Source of the DNA: Capitulum mitella
Lineage: Eukaryota; Arthropoda; Thecostraca; Pollicipedomorpha; Pollicipedidae
Direction: 5' to 3'
Assembly: GCA_030062745.1 (NCBI GenBank)
Contig: CP099851.1
Coordinates: 10,914,393-10,978,392, forward strand
DNA: 64,000 nucleotides
Shown here one piece after another: positions 47,084-57,849 of this stretch. Each line of letters starts with the position of its first letter. The first letter of the stretch is position 1. The position numbers and the translations under genes are program-made. The notes beneath the pieces were generated by a model that had not been told where the DNA came from, made no database searches, and saw nothing but the letters and a program-made list of their open reading frames with translations.

Positions 47084-50000
47084 TCTCCTTGTTCCTGTGG
47101 TGGTCTCTCTGTCTGCATGTGAGCGCGCGCGTATTATTTTCAAATGGATGCATAAACGAAACCTTGTGGTGGCGCACATCATTCGCTTCACTGGGAACTG
47201 AAAATGAGTTGGTCTCTTTTGATAAGATTGAAACAATTCGGAGGCTAAACAGACAATGCAAAGAAAAGCTAAAAACAATGAAAAACATTCAAGAGAATCA
47301 TTTCCTTTCTCTGCAAATGCAACATAAGCTCCTTTTATACGTAAAGTATTTTTTAGATACCCCAGAGACCGAGGCTGGATGTAAAGTGTACACACTAAGT
47401 CAAATTAAATAAAATGAAACGAGTAAAAGCTTACATTAATGGTTCCTCACCACTCATAATGCTGTTGAACAGAATTTTGTAAACACTTTGGAACTGCATA
47501 TGAACGAGGGCCTACGCATGTAATTTATTCGCACTAAATCGCAAAAATCCTCAGTGTGCGCGAGATGGCCCGTTAACGGGTCATATCTCCAGGGCTTTTG
47601 TCCCTAGTCACGACCTTTTGCCACACGTTGAGCCACTGTCAGGCAGCACTGGCGCGAGGGATGCCATTAGTCATGTTTCCGCGGCATGCCGACAATGAAG
47701 ATTGATGTTTGGAGCGGTAGTCCTTTTCGGTTAAGGCGTGCTGTTGGCGTGATATTAATCTCTGATTGTCTTCATAAGGCAGGTGTGCTGGATTGTCGAG
47801 CTAACTTAGGAGCCGACTAATAAGCTCGCCCTAAACTATCCCATCTGTTGCGCCGAATTCAGCTGGATGCTCAGACCTCTTGTCTGTCAGTCTCCCAAAG
47901 CTTATCGAGATCATTTCGTGATTTGTCGGGGTCATCTGCCCACATTTGACGGGAGCGGGTGTTGGGGTTTCCAAAAACTTTGTATGCAGCTTTTGTCCAG
48001 CACAGGCTTTTCCGAACTCTGAAATCCGCCTCAGCGAGCTGGTGGGTCCCAGCTGCGCCGAGCCGGCCGACCGGCCGGCGTCTGTTGCCTCCGGCGACGT
48101 GCTGACCCTTGACCTTTGGGCGTATCCGGCTGGCAGATTTCAGCGGGATCGGCTGGGATCCGAGGGCCCGGGGGAGGGGCGGGGGAGAGGGGAGGGGTCG
48201 ACGCACTCCCCCGGAAAGGTCGCGAGCCGACCTGCTTCGGCACAGGCCGACCTTTGACCCCCGCCGCCGCCGCCGGTCGGACCGGATGTTGAGCGGCTTG
48301 TCGGGGGGGGGGGAGTGGAGGGGCGGGGGCGAGAAGATAGATTCGATGCGTGACAGGGTGATGGCTTGAGCTAACTGTTCCTCGTTACCGAATTCCCTCG
48401 GCGATGCAGCGGTTCGAATTTCACGGCGTTGTGTTTCTCTTTCGCTTGACTCACTGTATCGCCTAGGAGCTTGGTAACGCTCACCACAGCGGGCAACAGG
48501 GAAACGGCAACGTTTGTGGCACTCAGTTTCTGTGGCTTTGCTGGTCGGATTCAAAGTTTGACGTCGTTGGCACGCAGGCCTATCAATTCGTGGTGTTCCT
48601 TGATTCGTGAGAATCACAAGTGCTCCCGTACTGCAGCTCGGTTAGGCTTTGGCTCATGGAAACTGGGTATCAACGCAAGAGCACGATGTCGTAAATACGA
48701 CATGCTTTCCCAAGGGTGCGTGTGTGCGTTACTTGGTTGCCGCGAAAAATCCAGATTGGAACCACCGCGACCCGATCCGCCCCAGTGCATCGCGATTCAT
48801 GGCCGATTGCTATTGATTCCATGCGTGTTAATTTGATGATCATTAATGTCATGCCACCGTGACACGTGTCAGTGGTACGTAGGCTAGACAGCTACTAAAC
48901 CACAACCGTACAAACAGGCTTGTAAGCCATGTGACTAGGCATACGTCATCGGCAAGGGTGTCACAGGTTGTTGCTTGGCCTTGCTAACCTGTGCCCGCAT
49001 GAGTATGTTTTGATCGATCGGGATCGGGTCGAGGGGTCCGACTCCCCCCCCCTCCGTACCTTTGGATCCCCTTTCGCATCCTTTTCACAATGGACACATT
49101 CAAAACGACGGTTATTTGTGGCGGTGGCGTTGAAGCGGAGTCGAAGGAATGTGTTTGGTGTGTTGTCCTCGACCTGTTTTGTATATTTCGACTTATTAAT
49201 TAAAGCATTGGTAGCTTGGATGTTGGCGGACGCCATTGCGTTGCTGTTTAAACAGTTGTGCATTCCGTGTCCGATGCGGGTGATCTGTTTTCCGTTAAGC
49301 ATGAAGTCTCTGACATGATTTGTGTCTTGCTGCATAAACGTTGACAGTTTTTATCGGTGTCAGTGGAGGGAAATGTCTTGGTAGACACGGTCATGTTCCG
49401 TCGATGGTTCGGTAGTACAGTTGCGTAACGATTGTCATTGTTCTGCCATGCTATCAGGACATACAGAACAGACGTCCGTAAATGATGTGAGAGAGGCCCG
49501 AGTTATTGTGGTAGAAAAGTACCAGCGTTATTTCCTGGCATTCTTGTGTTACGGATGATGAGGATATTATGTCTAACTAATGACTGAATGATTATTGCCT
49601 CAGCTTACAAGCCGAGCTCTGCACGTTATTTCATTCATAAATCACACCTCCATACATTAATGTGTCACCCCCTCTCGTCCTCGTTTTCCGATCCTTATCC
49701 CTTAAACCATCCTTATCCGGTATGTCTAATTGCCACTTTTTCCCATTCCTTATCCCATAGCTGCGTCATGACCTAACGGGTCGAAGGAGCTCCAGCCAAA
49801 TAGCCCCACTCGGATTAATTTGTCATTCCGTGTGACAGCAGCGCAGTTAACACTGTCTTGCAACCCGTAGTGCGCAGATTAAAGGTGTGAGGTGCTAAAA
49901 GTGTATTTTACAAACCTCGTCAACTTTGCTTTAATAAAGAATGCTGCCAATATTTACTTATTTTGGTGGAGTGAGAAAACTTTATAAACGATGTACTGTA

Positions 50001-50374
50001 TGTATACCCGTTTATTTAGGTTTATGCACATCCCCATTTTTTATATGAGCATTTTGTTGAGCCTGGCGGAAAAATATCACGAGACGTTTTCCCTGTGGTT
50101 TTCCCGTAACAGCTGAACTTAGTGATACTCTGTGTTCTTGAATGTTGTGCAGATTTTCACTGAATGATTTTAACATTCACATGTGCATTTAAATCTTTGT
50201 CGGTTCGTATTCATCTAGCTAACATGTTTACTTTTCAGCAGTGTGTCTGAGTATTGATGTGAAGCTTCCTTTGATGCCAAGAAAACTGCGGAAATTTTAC
50301 AACCTCCAACATGTGATTACGCACTAGAGACGATTTGGCTTGACTGACCCAACTCCTCTGCTTGTCTGTTCCAG
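47084..50374. other. Upstream flank or intron of the PKC gene
   Basis: No exon recognised before the 32-nt PKC exon. An AT-balanced frame at 47077-47412 has a lysine- and glutamine-rich translation without a known motif and is not called. A G11 run (48303-48313) and a C9 run (49044-49052) are present. The preceding PKC exon, which would encode the start of C1A up to the Phe-Ile-Trp block, was not found anywhere upstream in the window. Confidence 0.5.
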
Positions 50375-50406
50375 GGGGTTCGGTAAACAAGGATTCCAGT
50401 GCCAAA
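50375..50406 (+). CDS. PKC: Conventional protein kinase C, 32-nt exon (C1A, first-half end)
   Basis: This short exon encodes GFGKQGFQCQ, the conserved end of the first half of the C1A domain of calcium-dependent PKCs. Its cysteine is a zinc ligand. The acceptor is TCTGTTCCAG and the donor GTAAGT. The exon takes one base (G) to complete the preceding codon, as expected for the conserved Trp (TG|G) before GFGKQ, and leaves one base (A) for the next exon. The reading continues exactly in frame into 50807-50889. PKC is a membrane-recruited serine/threonine kinase; C1 domains bind diacylglycerol or phorbol ester and zinc. The exon is too short to identify alone, and its neighbour makes the call secure. 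Confidence 0.92.
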
Positions 50407-50806
50407 GTAAGTCTACGCCGCATCTTATCTCCAGTCCATTTGACGGGCATTGGCCTGCCAGTAAACGTCCTGTTCCACTGTCCTGCGCGCCTTTTCGGCA
50501 AAATCGCTCGGCGATGCAGTGCGATGTTCGCCATGTCGTCTCTGTGTTGTGTCGCCGACGACGAGGCTCTGGGAGACGTGCCCGTCACCACCGCTTACGG
50601 TTCCGGATTTCATCGGACTGCTAAGCAACTGGAGCGTCTGCTCTCCGGCCCCAGCTAGCGGGCTGCTGTCAGTCTTCATCTTCCCCCGCCGCCCAACGGC
50701 TCCACTACGCGCCGAACCGCTCACGGGCGCGGACGGAGTCGATGTCGAGCCGCGGACACGCGAGGCGCTGAGGGACGGAGCACTGACGGCCGGCTCTCTG
50801 TTGCAG
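50407..50806 (+). other. PKC intron, 400 nt
   Basis: Runs from GTAAGT to TTGCAG. The interior is GC-rich toward the 3' side. A stop-poor frame crosses it but shows no PKC sequence, so it is intronic. Confidence 0.85.
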
Positions 50807-50889
50807 TCTGCAGCTACGTCGTCCACAAGCGCTGCCATGAGTTCGTCACGTTCAAGTGCCCGGGCGCGGACAAGGGGGCCGATTCAGAT
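50807..50889 (+). CDS. PKC: Conventional protein kinase C, 83-nt exon (C1A, second half)
   Basis: Encodes the second half of C1A, with [20 protein letters not shown] followed by DKGADSD. The Cys, His and Cys residues of CSYVVHKRC, and the later Cys, are zinc ligands in the C1 pattern. HEFVTF.CPGADKG is a signature of conventional (alpha/beta/gamma, fly Pkc53E-type) PKCs. The acceptor is CTGTTGCAG and the donor GTAAGT. The first two bases complete an Ile codon with the A left by the 32-nt exon, and the exon ends in phase 0. Third positions are mostly G or C (23 of 27 codons). The following linker leads to C1B, encoded by either of two alternative exons. Confidence 0.97.
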
Positions 50890-51943
50890 GTAAGTTGCCC
50901 TGTTTTGGGACAAGGCGGTCGTCGGTTCCGATTACATTCAGACTGCTCACGGGCAGCGACGTCTTTCAGGAAACTACGGATGTTTGCTCGCGGGATTGCA
51001 CACCTTAGGGGCACAACGTATATCTCACAGGGTGATTGACGTCCAAATGATTCCGAGGTTTTTGTATGCGTATTTGCGTTGTTGCTGTTGTGCCATTTTT
51101 GTTTCCACCCATGTTTTTTTAACAATATGCGTACCATTTAATGAAATTTAAGTCATATTTGGTCATCAGATGGACGAAAGGGCGTTTCTGGATTCATTTT
51201 GTAACAGTATATAACCAAGGTTTATTTTAAACAAAAAGCCCTGCACTCCTGCACACTTTTGTCGTCAGTTGATCTGTCAGGCGTTGCGAAACAAGTCCAA
51301 AAATTATACTCTGCCGTGTGGCGGAGTGGTGTGATCATTATGCGTTGCTCGTGCGTTGTCCGTAGATTTTGCCGGATATTTTATCGCGTGTGCTAAGGAA
51401 GTCGGTTTTGCACAGGATCGTATCTAGCACATCTAAGGTGTATTTCATGTCTAAGATTTGTTTGATTTAGGTTTGAAATGCCCGAAATGTGATAAATGTA
51501 TGGAAATCTAGCTTTGGTTTACATTTGAGCGCTGGGAGAGAAAAAAGGAAAATATATCCTGGAATATGCGGAGGTTGCGCTTACGGCTCGTACATCGAAC
51601 TTTTCAGATATTTGCCCTGTTCCTGGATATATTGGCATCGAGTTTCATATGGCATTGCTATGCGCAGGGAAAGAATTGGTGGGCTGATGTCGCGTAGGCA
51701 GTCGCGTTTACTCACTTTCATGTTACTCACTCAGTGTCACTTCCGTGTGCTCCAGTTCACTTATACCATTAATGGAGCTACATTCCTTTCAAACAGTGAA
51801 CCAAACGTGTTCACCAAACAGCGATTTGCACGCGCTGTTTATTCATACTGGATAACGGACAGAACAACGGAGCTGAGTAGCACTCCGTGAACAGTGTAGA
51901 TGTGTTCTTCGCATACAGTGCTGTCACGACCTTGCTCTTCCAG
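50890..51943 (+). other. PKC intron, 1054 nt
   Basis: Runs from GTAAGT to CTTCCAG. The interior is AT-rich with no repeat array or other exon recognised. Confidence 0.85.
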
Positions 51944-52055
51944 GACAAGCGAACTAAGCACAAATTTAAGGTGCACACGTACAGTAGTCCAACGTTTTGC
52001 GACCACTGTGGATCCCTGCTGTACGGCATCATTCATCAGGGGATTAAATGTGAAG
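51944..52055 (+). CDS. PKC: Conventional PKC, alternative C1B exon version a (112 nt)
   Basis: Encodes the linker DKRTK and the first half of C1[18 protein letters not shown] then [15 protein letters not shown]. The zinc ligands His-1, Cys-14, Cys-17 and Cys-31 (C1 numbering) are all present, and position 22 is Tyr, as in conventional PKCs. It is the canonical version, closest to fly-type Pkc53E (GIIHQG). The acceptor is GCTCTTCCAG and the donor GTAATT, entering in phase 0 and leaving in phase 1. The exon that should follow, encoding the CDMNVHKQC-type second half of C1B, is not in the window. A second version of the same exon lies 3.8 kb downstream. Third-position G or C occurs in 21 of 37 codons. 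Confidence 0.97.
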
Positions 52056-55000
52056 GTAATTCGGAGCTGGCAGCGCGTCGCTTCGATAGAGGCCACCGTC
52101 TTGGTCACTCCACTATCGAACGCATCAGCTGACGCTGCGCTTTGCATGTGCTTGGTGGCATGGGTCTGATGTGTTCGGATTATGATGGATTCCGTGCCTG
52201 TTCTGCACGCGGTGGTTGAAAAGCCGTGGAAAGCCACTGTTGAGTGGCTTGGCCGTCCATGGCGGAATGGGGTTGCACGTGTCGTAGATACCATTGTTTG
52301 TAAATTTTCTCATTGTCTTTTTGGGGCCTGTCAAATCTTTCGCGAAAATATGCCTGGCATTTTCGTAAGGATAGTTTTTGAATTAAAAGTTGCGGTCAAC
52401 GTGGTTTTGAATGCGGCCCCTTCCATGGAGTATCGCAGGGCGAAATGTTGAAATTTACAAAAGTTGGCGATGGTGTGCCGGTCTCCATCCTCTGCGCTGT
52501 ACGTAGTTACTTGGACCGCGGTTCACCGGATGAGAGGAAATATGACTGCGTTCACTACAAAATGGAGCCACATTTTTGATGTAGCTGTTTGCTATAACCA
52601 AATGTATTCCCAGTTGTCGAGGAGCTGTGTTTGCCCAAACAAAAAGTTTGACGTCAAGGATACATATTTTGATCATGAACACGCCGGACACAATACATAG
52701 AAGAATAATCGTACAAAAAAACGAAACAGTGAATTTGTGCCTAAATGACTGGATGAAAGTAAGCTTATTCCATCTTCTCAGTTAATAACAGTCGTTAAGA
52801 ATAAGTAAACGAGCTACACTTGACCTATATGTGGTATCAATCCAAAACGTTATTCTGGTACATGAAATCATTCTTGCAGATATGCACGTAAATGTACGGT
52901 TGCTCGCGAAAGAAAATTTATGGGTTCTTTCGCCCATGGGCTGGAAGAGCGATAATATTTTTGCGGAGCATACCCTACACCAGAACGTTGCCTTAGCATC
53001 AGACGCTTCTGAACATTCCATGAGGTGAACTGCCACAAACATACAAGCATACAAGCAAGACAAATTTGTCCACTTTTTGAGAGCAGTCATGGGCGTACGG
53101 CGGACTCTTGCGGTAGTGCATGATATTCATATAGGCTAATGTTTGGAACGTAATGCAGTGGGATGTAGCCGGGGAGAGACGAGGTCGTCCTTTGGTACAA
53201 TCCGTCGCAAACATGTGACTAACGCTCCGGGCGTTCCTTGAATGTTCGCACTTCTGCCATTACGTGCAACTATGGGCACCGCGAGACACATTTCGAACTA
53301 GATGAAATTTTGCGGTGCGCCTGGGGCAGTCGCAGGGAAAAGGCGTTGGAACTTCAACACTCTCCCCCGCCTTGACACCACGATGAATCCCTTGAATATG
53401 GTTTCTGTCGGCCATTTGCTTCTTTCGATTTTTATTCGCCAGTTTCTTCAACGCATTTCATTCTCTGTCAAGAACCTGAGGTGGGGAGATGGGGGTCGAG
53501 GATTTGGCGTCGGCTATCAGTGAGACAACATCTCTCCCGTGGCTGGTGGGTGCAATTTTCGTTTCATTTGACTTGTAGGTAAGAGTTCGTAACACGGTAA
53601 GGAAGTCAGGGCTGCAACGCGTTCCCCGCCGAAATTGTGTTTAGTTATGGTAATAATGTCAGATGGAGCGTAGCTTTGACAGTCCCCGGTAATGTCTTGC
53701 CTTCGTACCGTGCAAAGCGGCAGTTAAACCAACATTGACCGCAAAACGGCTGTTGGACGGGTATCGACGTTCACGGTTGATTGCAATGGACATTGGCTGC
53801 AGGTAATGGCGTGTCCATTGTCGGCCAGGGTCCATGGCGGCACGAGCATGCCCAGTAGTCCTCAACCAAATAGCTCGGGGTACGAGCCTGGAGATCGACG
53901 GCCAACTTGTGGCCTTTAAAATATCAAACGGAAAGCTTAAAATTGCTGGTCCACTTTGCTTTTCCAGGGATTAGGTTAAGTCAGGTATAGGTAGTAGACA
54001 TCGACTGCTCAGAGTTTACGTGCCGCCACAATGCGTTATTTTGCGTCGGAAAACGACATTTATTTCGGCCCCCTCCCTGTCCACTAACTTTCCTCGTTCA
54101 GCGCAGAAGTCGCAGGTGATTTCCTTCCGCCCTCGTTCGCGCGAATGGCGTGCAGATGCGCGAGTATTGTGAAACATAGCGGGGGGTTGTGTAAGCTGTC
54201 TGGCCTGCGGTCTGTTGTGTTTTAGCATCTGCGGCAGTATGTTCTGCGGCATTATGTGGCTTGTGTAACGAGAAGCGTCTTACCGCGTCATCGGTCGAGG
54301 CCACCGTTGTTAACGTAGTGGCATCACGATGCGCTGCACTGAGTCAGTTTGTTGCTGGTGTTTCGTTAAGTTCAACATAAAGAGGGCGTTTTCGAAAGGA
54401 TTCCCCATTACGGAGAGGGATGGAAATTTGTTAGAAAGCTGTTCGGAAACAAGCGACCATCTGTGTTATTTGCACCGATGATGTTCGCTGGCTGGGAGGC
54501 AACGCCGACACTTAGGCCTGCCCATTACCGCTCTGCTCAGCCGTTGACGACCTTAAGTTGCATTGCCTGGATATTGCAGAATCACGTTTGCTTTTGTATA
54601 AGGAATGTTGTTCAGCTTTTGCGCAATAAACAGCCGAACACCGAATACATTTCTCGTCGCAATTTCCCAAAAGAAGTGGGACGGATGGGTATTCTCGGGT
54701 TCCTCGACTCTCCATTCTGCGGAGCTTTCAGGCTGTTGGTAAGCGGAACGCCCCGTTAATTCTCGACTCGCGTATGTTGCGAAAGTAGCTGCCTTAAATC
54801 GACACATTCACAGCGTCCGCCGACTGTCCCCAGAAACGAATGTGCATCCATTTCTGTCCTATAACGAGGCGCAGTTCAGACGGGAGGCGACCTTCGATGA
54901 CCGTCGAGAGTCTGTTGCCGTGTCAAGACTCGTCAGGTATTACCCGTATCGCAGCTGGCATTATTCACCCGATTTGTACCGTGCGGCGTTGTGCGTACTG

Positions 55001-55118
55001 CGGATATACATGTATATATCGGAAACAACGTCCTGACGCCGAGGCATCGATCAGTGCAGCGGCAGGAAGGGTAGCGGGGTGATATGTGACTGAGTGGTGG
55101 TTCGACCGCCCGGTGCTG
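52056..55118 (+). other. PKC intron DNA between the two alternative C1B exons
   Basis: About 3 kb of mixed-composition DNA with no further exon copy recognised by scanning for the Thr-Phe-Cys-Asp-His-Cys coding pattern. A CRE palindrome lies at 52649-52656. No gene on either strand is supported. Splicing enhancers or competing RNA structures that could enforce exon choice would be expected here, but I cannot identify them by eye. Confidence 0.6.
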
Positions 55119-55470
55119 ACCAGAGCTGGTCACCGCCTGGTCAGAGCTGGAGCCGCCTGGTCAGAGCTGGGGCCGTCTGGTCGGAGCTGGGGCCGTCTGG
55201 TCGGAGCTGGTCACCGCCTGGTCAGAGCTGGGGCCGCCTGGTCAGGGCTGGTCACCGCCTGGTCAGAGCTGGAGCCGCCTGGTCAGAGCTGGTCACTGCC
55301 TGATCAGAGCTGGGGCCGCCTGGTCAGAGCTGGTCACCGCCTGGTCCAGAGCTGGAGGCGCCTGGTCAGAGCTGGGGCCGTCTGGTCGGAGCTGGAGCCG
55401 CCTAATCAGAACTGGTCACCGCCTGGTCAGAGCTGGGACCGCCTGGTCAGAGCTGGAGCCGCGTGGTACC
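55119..55470. repeat. Minisatellite, 20/21-bp unit, about 17-18 copies
   Basis: Units alternate between GGTCAGAGCTGGAGCCGCCT (or GGGGCCGCCT) and a 21-base GGTCAGAGCTGGTCACCGCC T form, with GGTCGGAGCTGGGGCCGTCT variants. The array lies in the intron 385 bp before alternative exon b. Its in-frame translations are simple repeats and not coding. Its size is probably variable between individuals. Confidence 0.97.
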
Positions 55471-55854
55471 GGCTTTTGGTTACCAGCGCTGTCCGCTGGT
55501 CGTTCCCGAACTCCCCCTCCACCTAACTTCTACCTCCACATCCCTGAGAATTTACCACCAATTCCGCATGCGCACCCACAGACAACATTACAACAACTTC
55601 GTCTCCACCTCGGCCCCGGCCTCTGCCCACACTTCGGCTTCCAATTCCATGTCCACATCTGCATACACTTTTATGTCGACGATCACATCGACCTGCACAT
55701 CCACAGCCCCTTTCACATCCACATGCGCATCCAACTCCTCATTAAAATCCGCTTTCACCTACATCCAGATCCACGGGCTCATTCACGTCCCATGCCCCTG
55801 GCATTTGGCCGGCCGCGGTGAACTCGGCGTACACACGCTACCGTCCTTCGGCAG

Positions 55855-55966
55855 ATCGAGTCGGCCATCCACCAGTGGGTGGAGCACACGTACGCATCGC
55901 CCACGTTCTGCGACCACTGCGGATCCATGCTGCACGGCCTGTCCAAACAGGGCCTGAAGTGCGACT
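55855..55966 (+). CDS. PKC: Conventional PKC, alternative C1B exon version b (112 nt)
   Basis: Encodes IESAI then [17 protein letters not shown] and [15 protein letters not shown]. It has the same length (112 nt), the same entry phase (0) and the same exit phase (1) as version a at 51944. It keeps His-1, Cys-14, Cys-17 and Cys-31, and 20 of 37 residues are identical. Differences include Phe-3 to Trp, Val-5 to Glu, Tyr-22 to His, and a GLSKQGLKC end that resembles novel-type PKCs. The acceptor is CGTCCTTCGGCAG and the donor GTAAGC. Using both exons, or neither, would shift the downstream frame, so exactly one can be used. Third positions are almost all G or C (34 of 37). An alternative reading is a fragment of a second PKC gene, but the matched length, phase and strand favour a duplicated, mutually exclusive exon. 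Confidence 0.93.
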
Positions 55967-57849
55967 GTAAGCCCGCCCCGTGTGGCCGACTGTCACCGTA
56001 CTCGGCCGGAGCAGGGTCGTGTTCGCGGTCGGTCACCGGCTCCCGCACGTAGGCGGTTCACCGTAGCAGAGCCCTCCGGAGCGCTGATTGCGAGAACGGG
56101 AGCGGCCCCCGTTTCGGAGTCGCTGGACCCGTCAAACGGGCTTCGCATCGCTGATGCAGGGCGTGGCTCGTCGCTGACGTACTCGGTAGTCGTTGCGAGC
56201 GATACGCACTCCCCTGTGAGAGGTGACGGTAGCAGTTTGCAGAAGCGGCTCAGAGCCGACACTCAGCTGCAGCCCATTATTATTGGGGCTCCTTTCTAGG
56301 GAGCTTTCTGCGTTGTATGCGCATTCGCGCTATCGTGCCATAACACGAGTAAGACAACGCTTTTGTTTAGACTTTTCGTGATGGAGTCTGTTTGGGCTAA
56401 CCTGTTGTGGTATTTCGACCCCATTTCCTTTGTTTCGCTCTGCTGTATATGCTTCAGGCAGTTTTTACTTTGTGGTAGTCAACGCTGCACAGCTTGCATG
56501 AAGGCCGCTGCCATGGCATGGTTGCCTAGGAGTATCCTGCCCGTGCCTGAACTTAGCTGCTTTCTTTGTTTCACTGCTCGTATGCATTAACGTAGTTTTA
56601 TACCAATATCACACTCGTGCAGTATGCTGACACTTGTTTTTTTTCGTGGGTCTGTGGTCACCAACTCTCACGTGCAGGGCCACGTTTTATACCACGTGTG
56701 CTAGCATTGTTACTCTCTGTCTGCCCTGTGCTTCGTGGAGGTGCTGTTTGGTTATTGTTGTGCTGGGTTTAATTAAGTTTCGTCACGTTCGCAGTATGTT
56801 GTGTGTTTGCGAGACTTGTGCTAAGTGGCACGATGTTGATGGGCAAACATTCTTCTGATGTATGAGGTCGCCCGATCTGTGTATGCCTGACGAGAAAGCA
56901 AAAGCAGTGAGATACACTGATACGAGCCGCACAAATTTATGACGCAACATCGAGTTACATCCAAAAGAAATTAATCTAGAATCCCACTGTCTCAGAAGGG
57001 GCAAGCCCCTCTCAGACATTATAAGACGACGCCAATGGATGGTCAGCGGGCGAAAGGCCACCGAGAACAACAGCCGAGGCATTTCTGCCGTCGGCCATCT
57101 GACATTCACTCAACCGCTCCTGCCTCGTCAGACATTTCCTGTGTATGTGGATAAATCTGCGGGGCCATGTCATATTTTTCTTTGGGCACCGTTCTCCGGC
57201 TGTGCTGCTGTTTTGGTATGTTGTCCTCCACGGTTGTGCTTTCCCAGACGATGAAAACATGAGTGCTGAAGTCGACGCAACTGGTAGGTTTAGGAAATTT
57301 CTGTCTCGAATACTTATAGCATTGGCCGTGTGCTTGATATTCCCCAAGTTCGGGAGCCATGCCCCCCCCCCCCCTCTAGTGCCTCTCCTCGTATGTGTCT
57401 CTTCCGAATGGCATCGAAATTTCCTGCTAGGATTGCGTTTTATCATTTTCGACCTAACGCAGACGCGGCATCCTTTATATATTTACGAGGTCGCAACGGA
57501 CGTACGTATCACGAATTCGCGTGAGTGGTCGGTGTAACGTTTCGACAGAGCAGTTTCTCAACTTGACGACGTGCAAATACCTCCGCTGAAACCTCTGGCC
57601 GTTTGCGACTCCGCAGCGCCGACGTGAAGTCGGTCGTGACGCTCCGGTGACGTGGCGTGACGCGGCGCTGCGGTCACAGGGCTGCCGCGGCCGACAGGAA
57701 CGGCGTATCGCCGTTTGGCCGTGGTGTCCACCCAGCACTGGAGTGGCGTTCACGACTCACGCACCCTCGCAGCTCGACCGCCCTACCTCGGCCGGAGTCG
57801 GTCACAGCGGCAGGTCGGAGCCGGGCCAGGAAGGGCCAGGTCGGCCGTC
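55967..57849 (+). other. PKC intron or downstream DNA, no exon recognised
   Basis: I looked for the second half of C1B (Cys-Asp-Met-Asn-Val-His-type), C2 and kinase exons and saw none. A 36-nt stretch at 57248-57283 has exon-like borders (TTTCCCAG / GTAGGT) but cannot fit the C1 fold. A C13 run is at 57362-57374. Confidence 0.6.

Noticed and set aside
46688-47395. A 235-codon minus-strand frame over the degenerate region
   Set aside because: The + strand pieces in the same DNA read more like protein, and the minus frame includes a polycysteine translation of a CAG run.
57248-57283. A 36-nt stretch with exon-like borders (TTTCCCAG ... GTAGGT) and a phase compatible with the C1B donor exons
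   Set aside because: It would insert 12 residues between zinc ligands Cys-31 and Cys-34 of C1B and destroy the domain. It encodes no PKC sequence.
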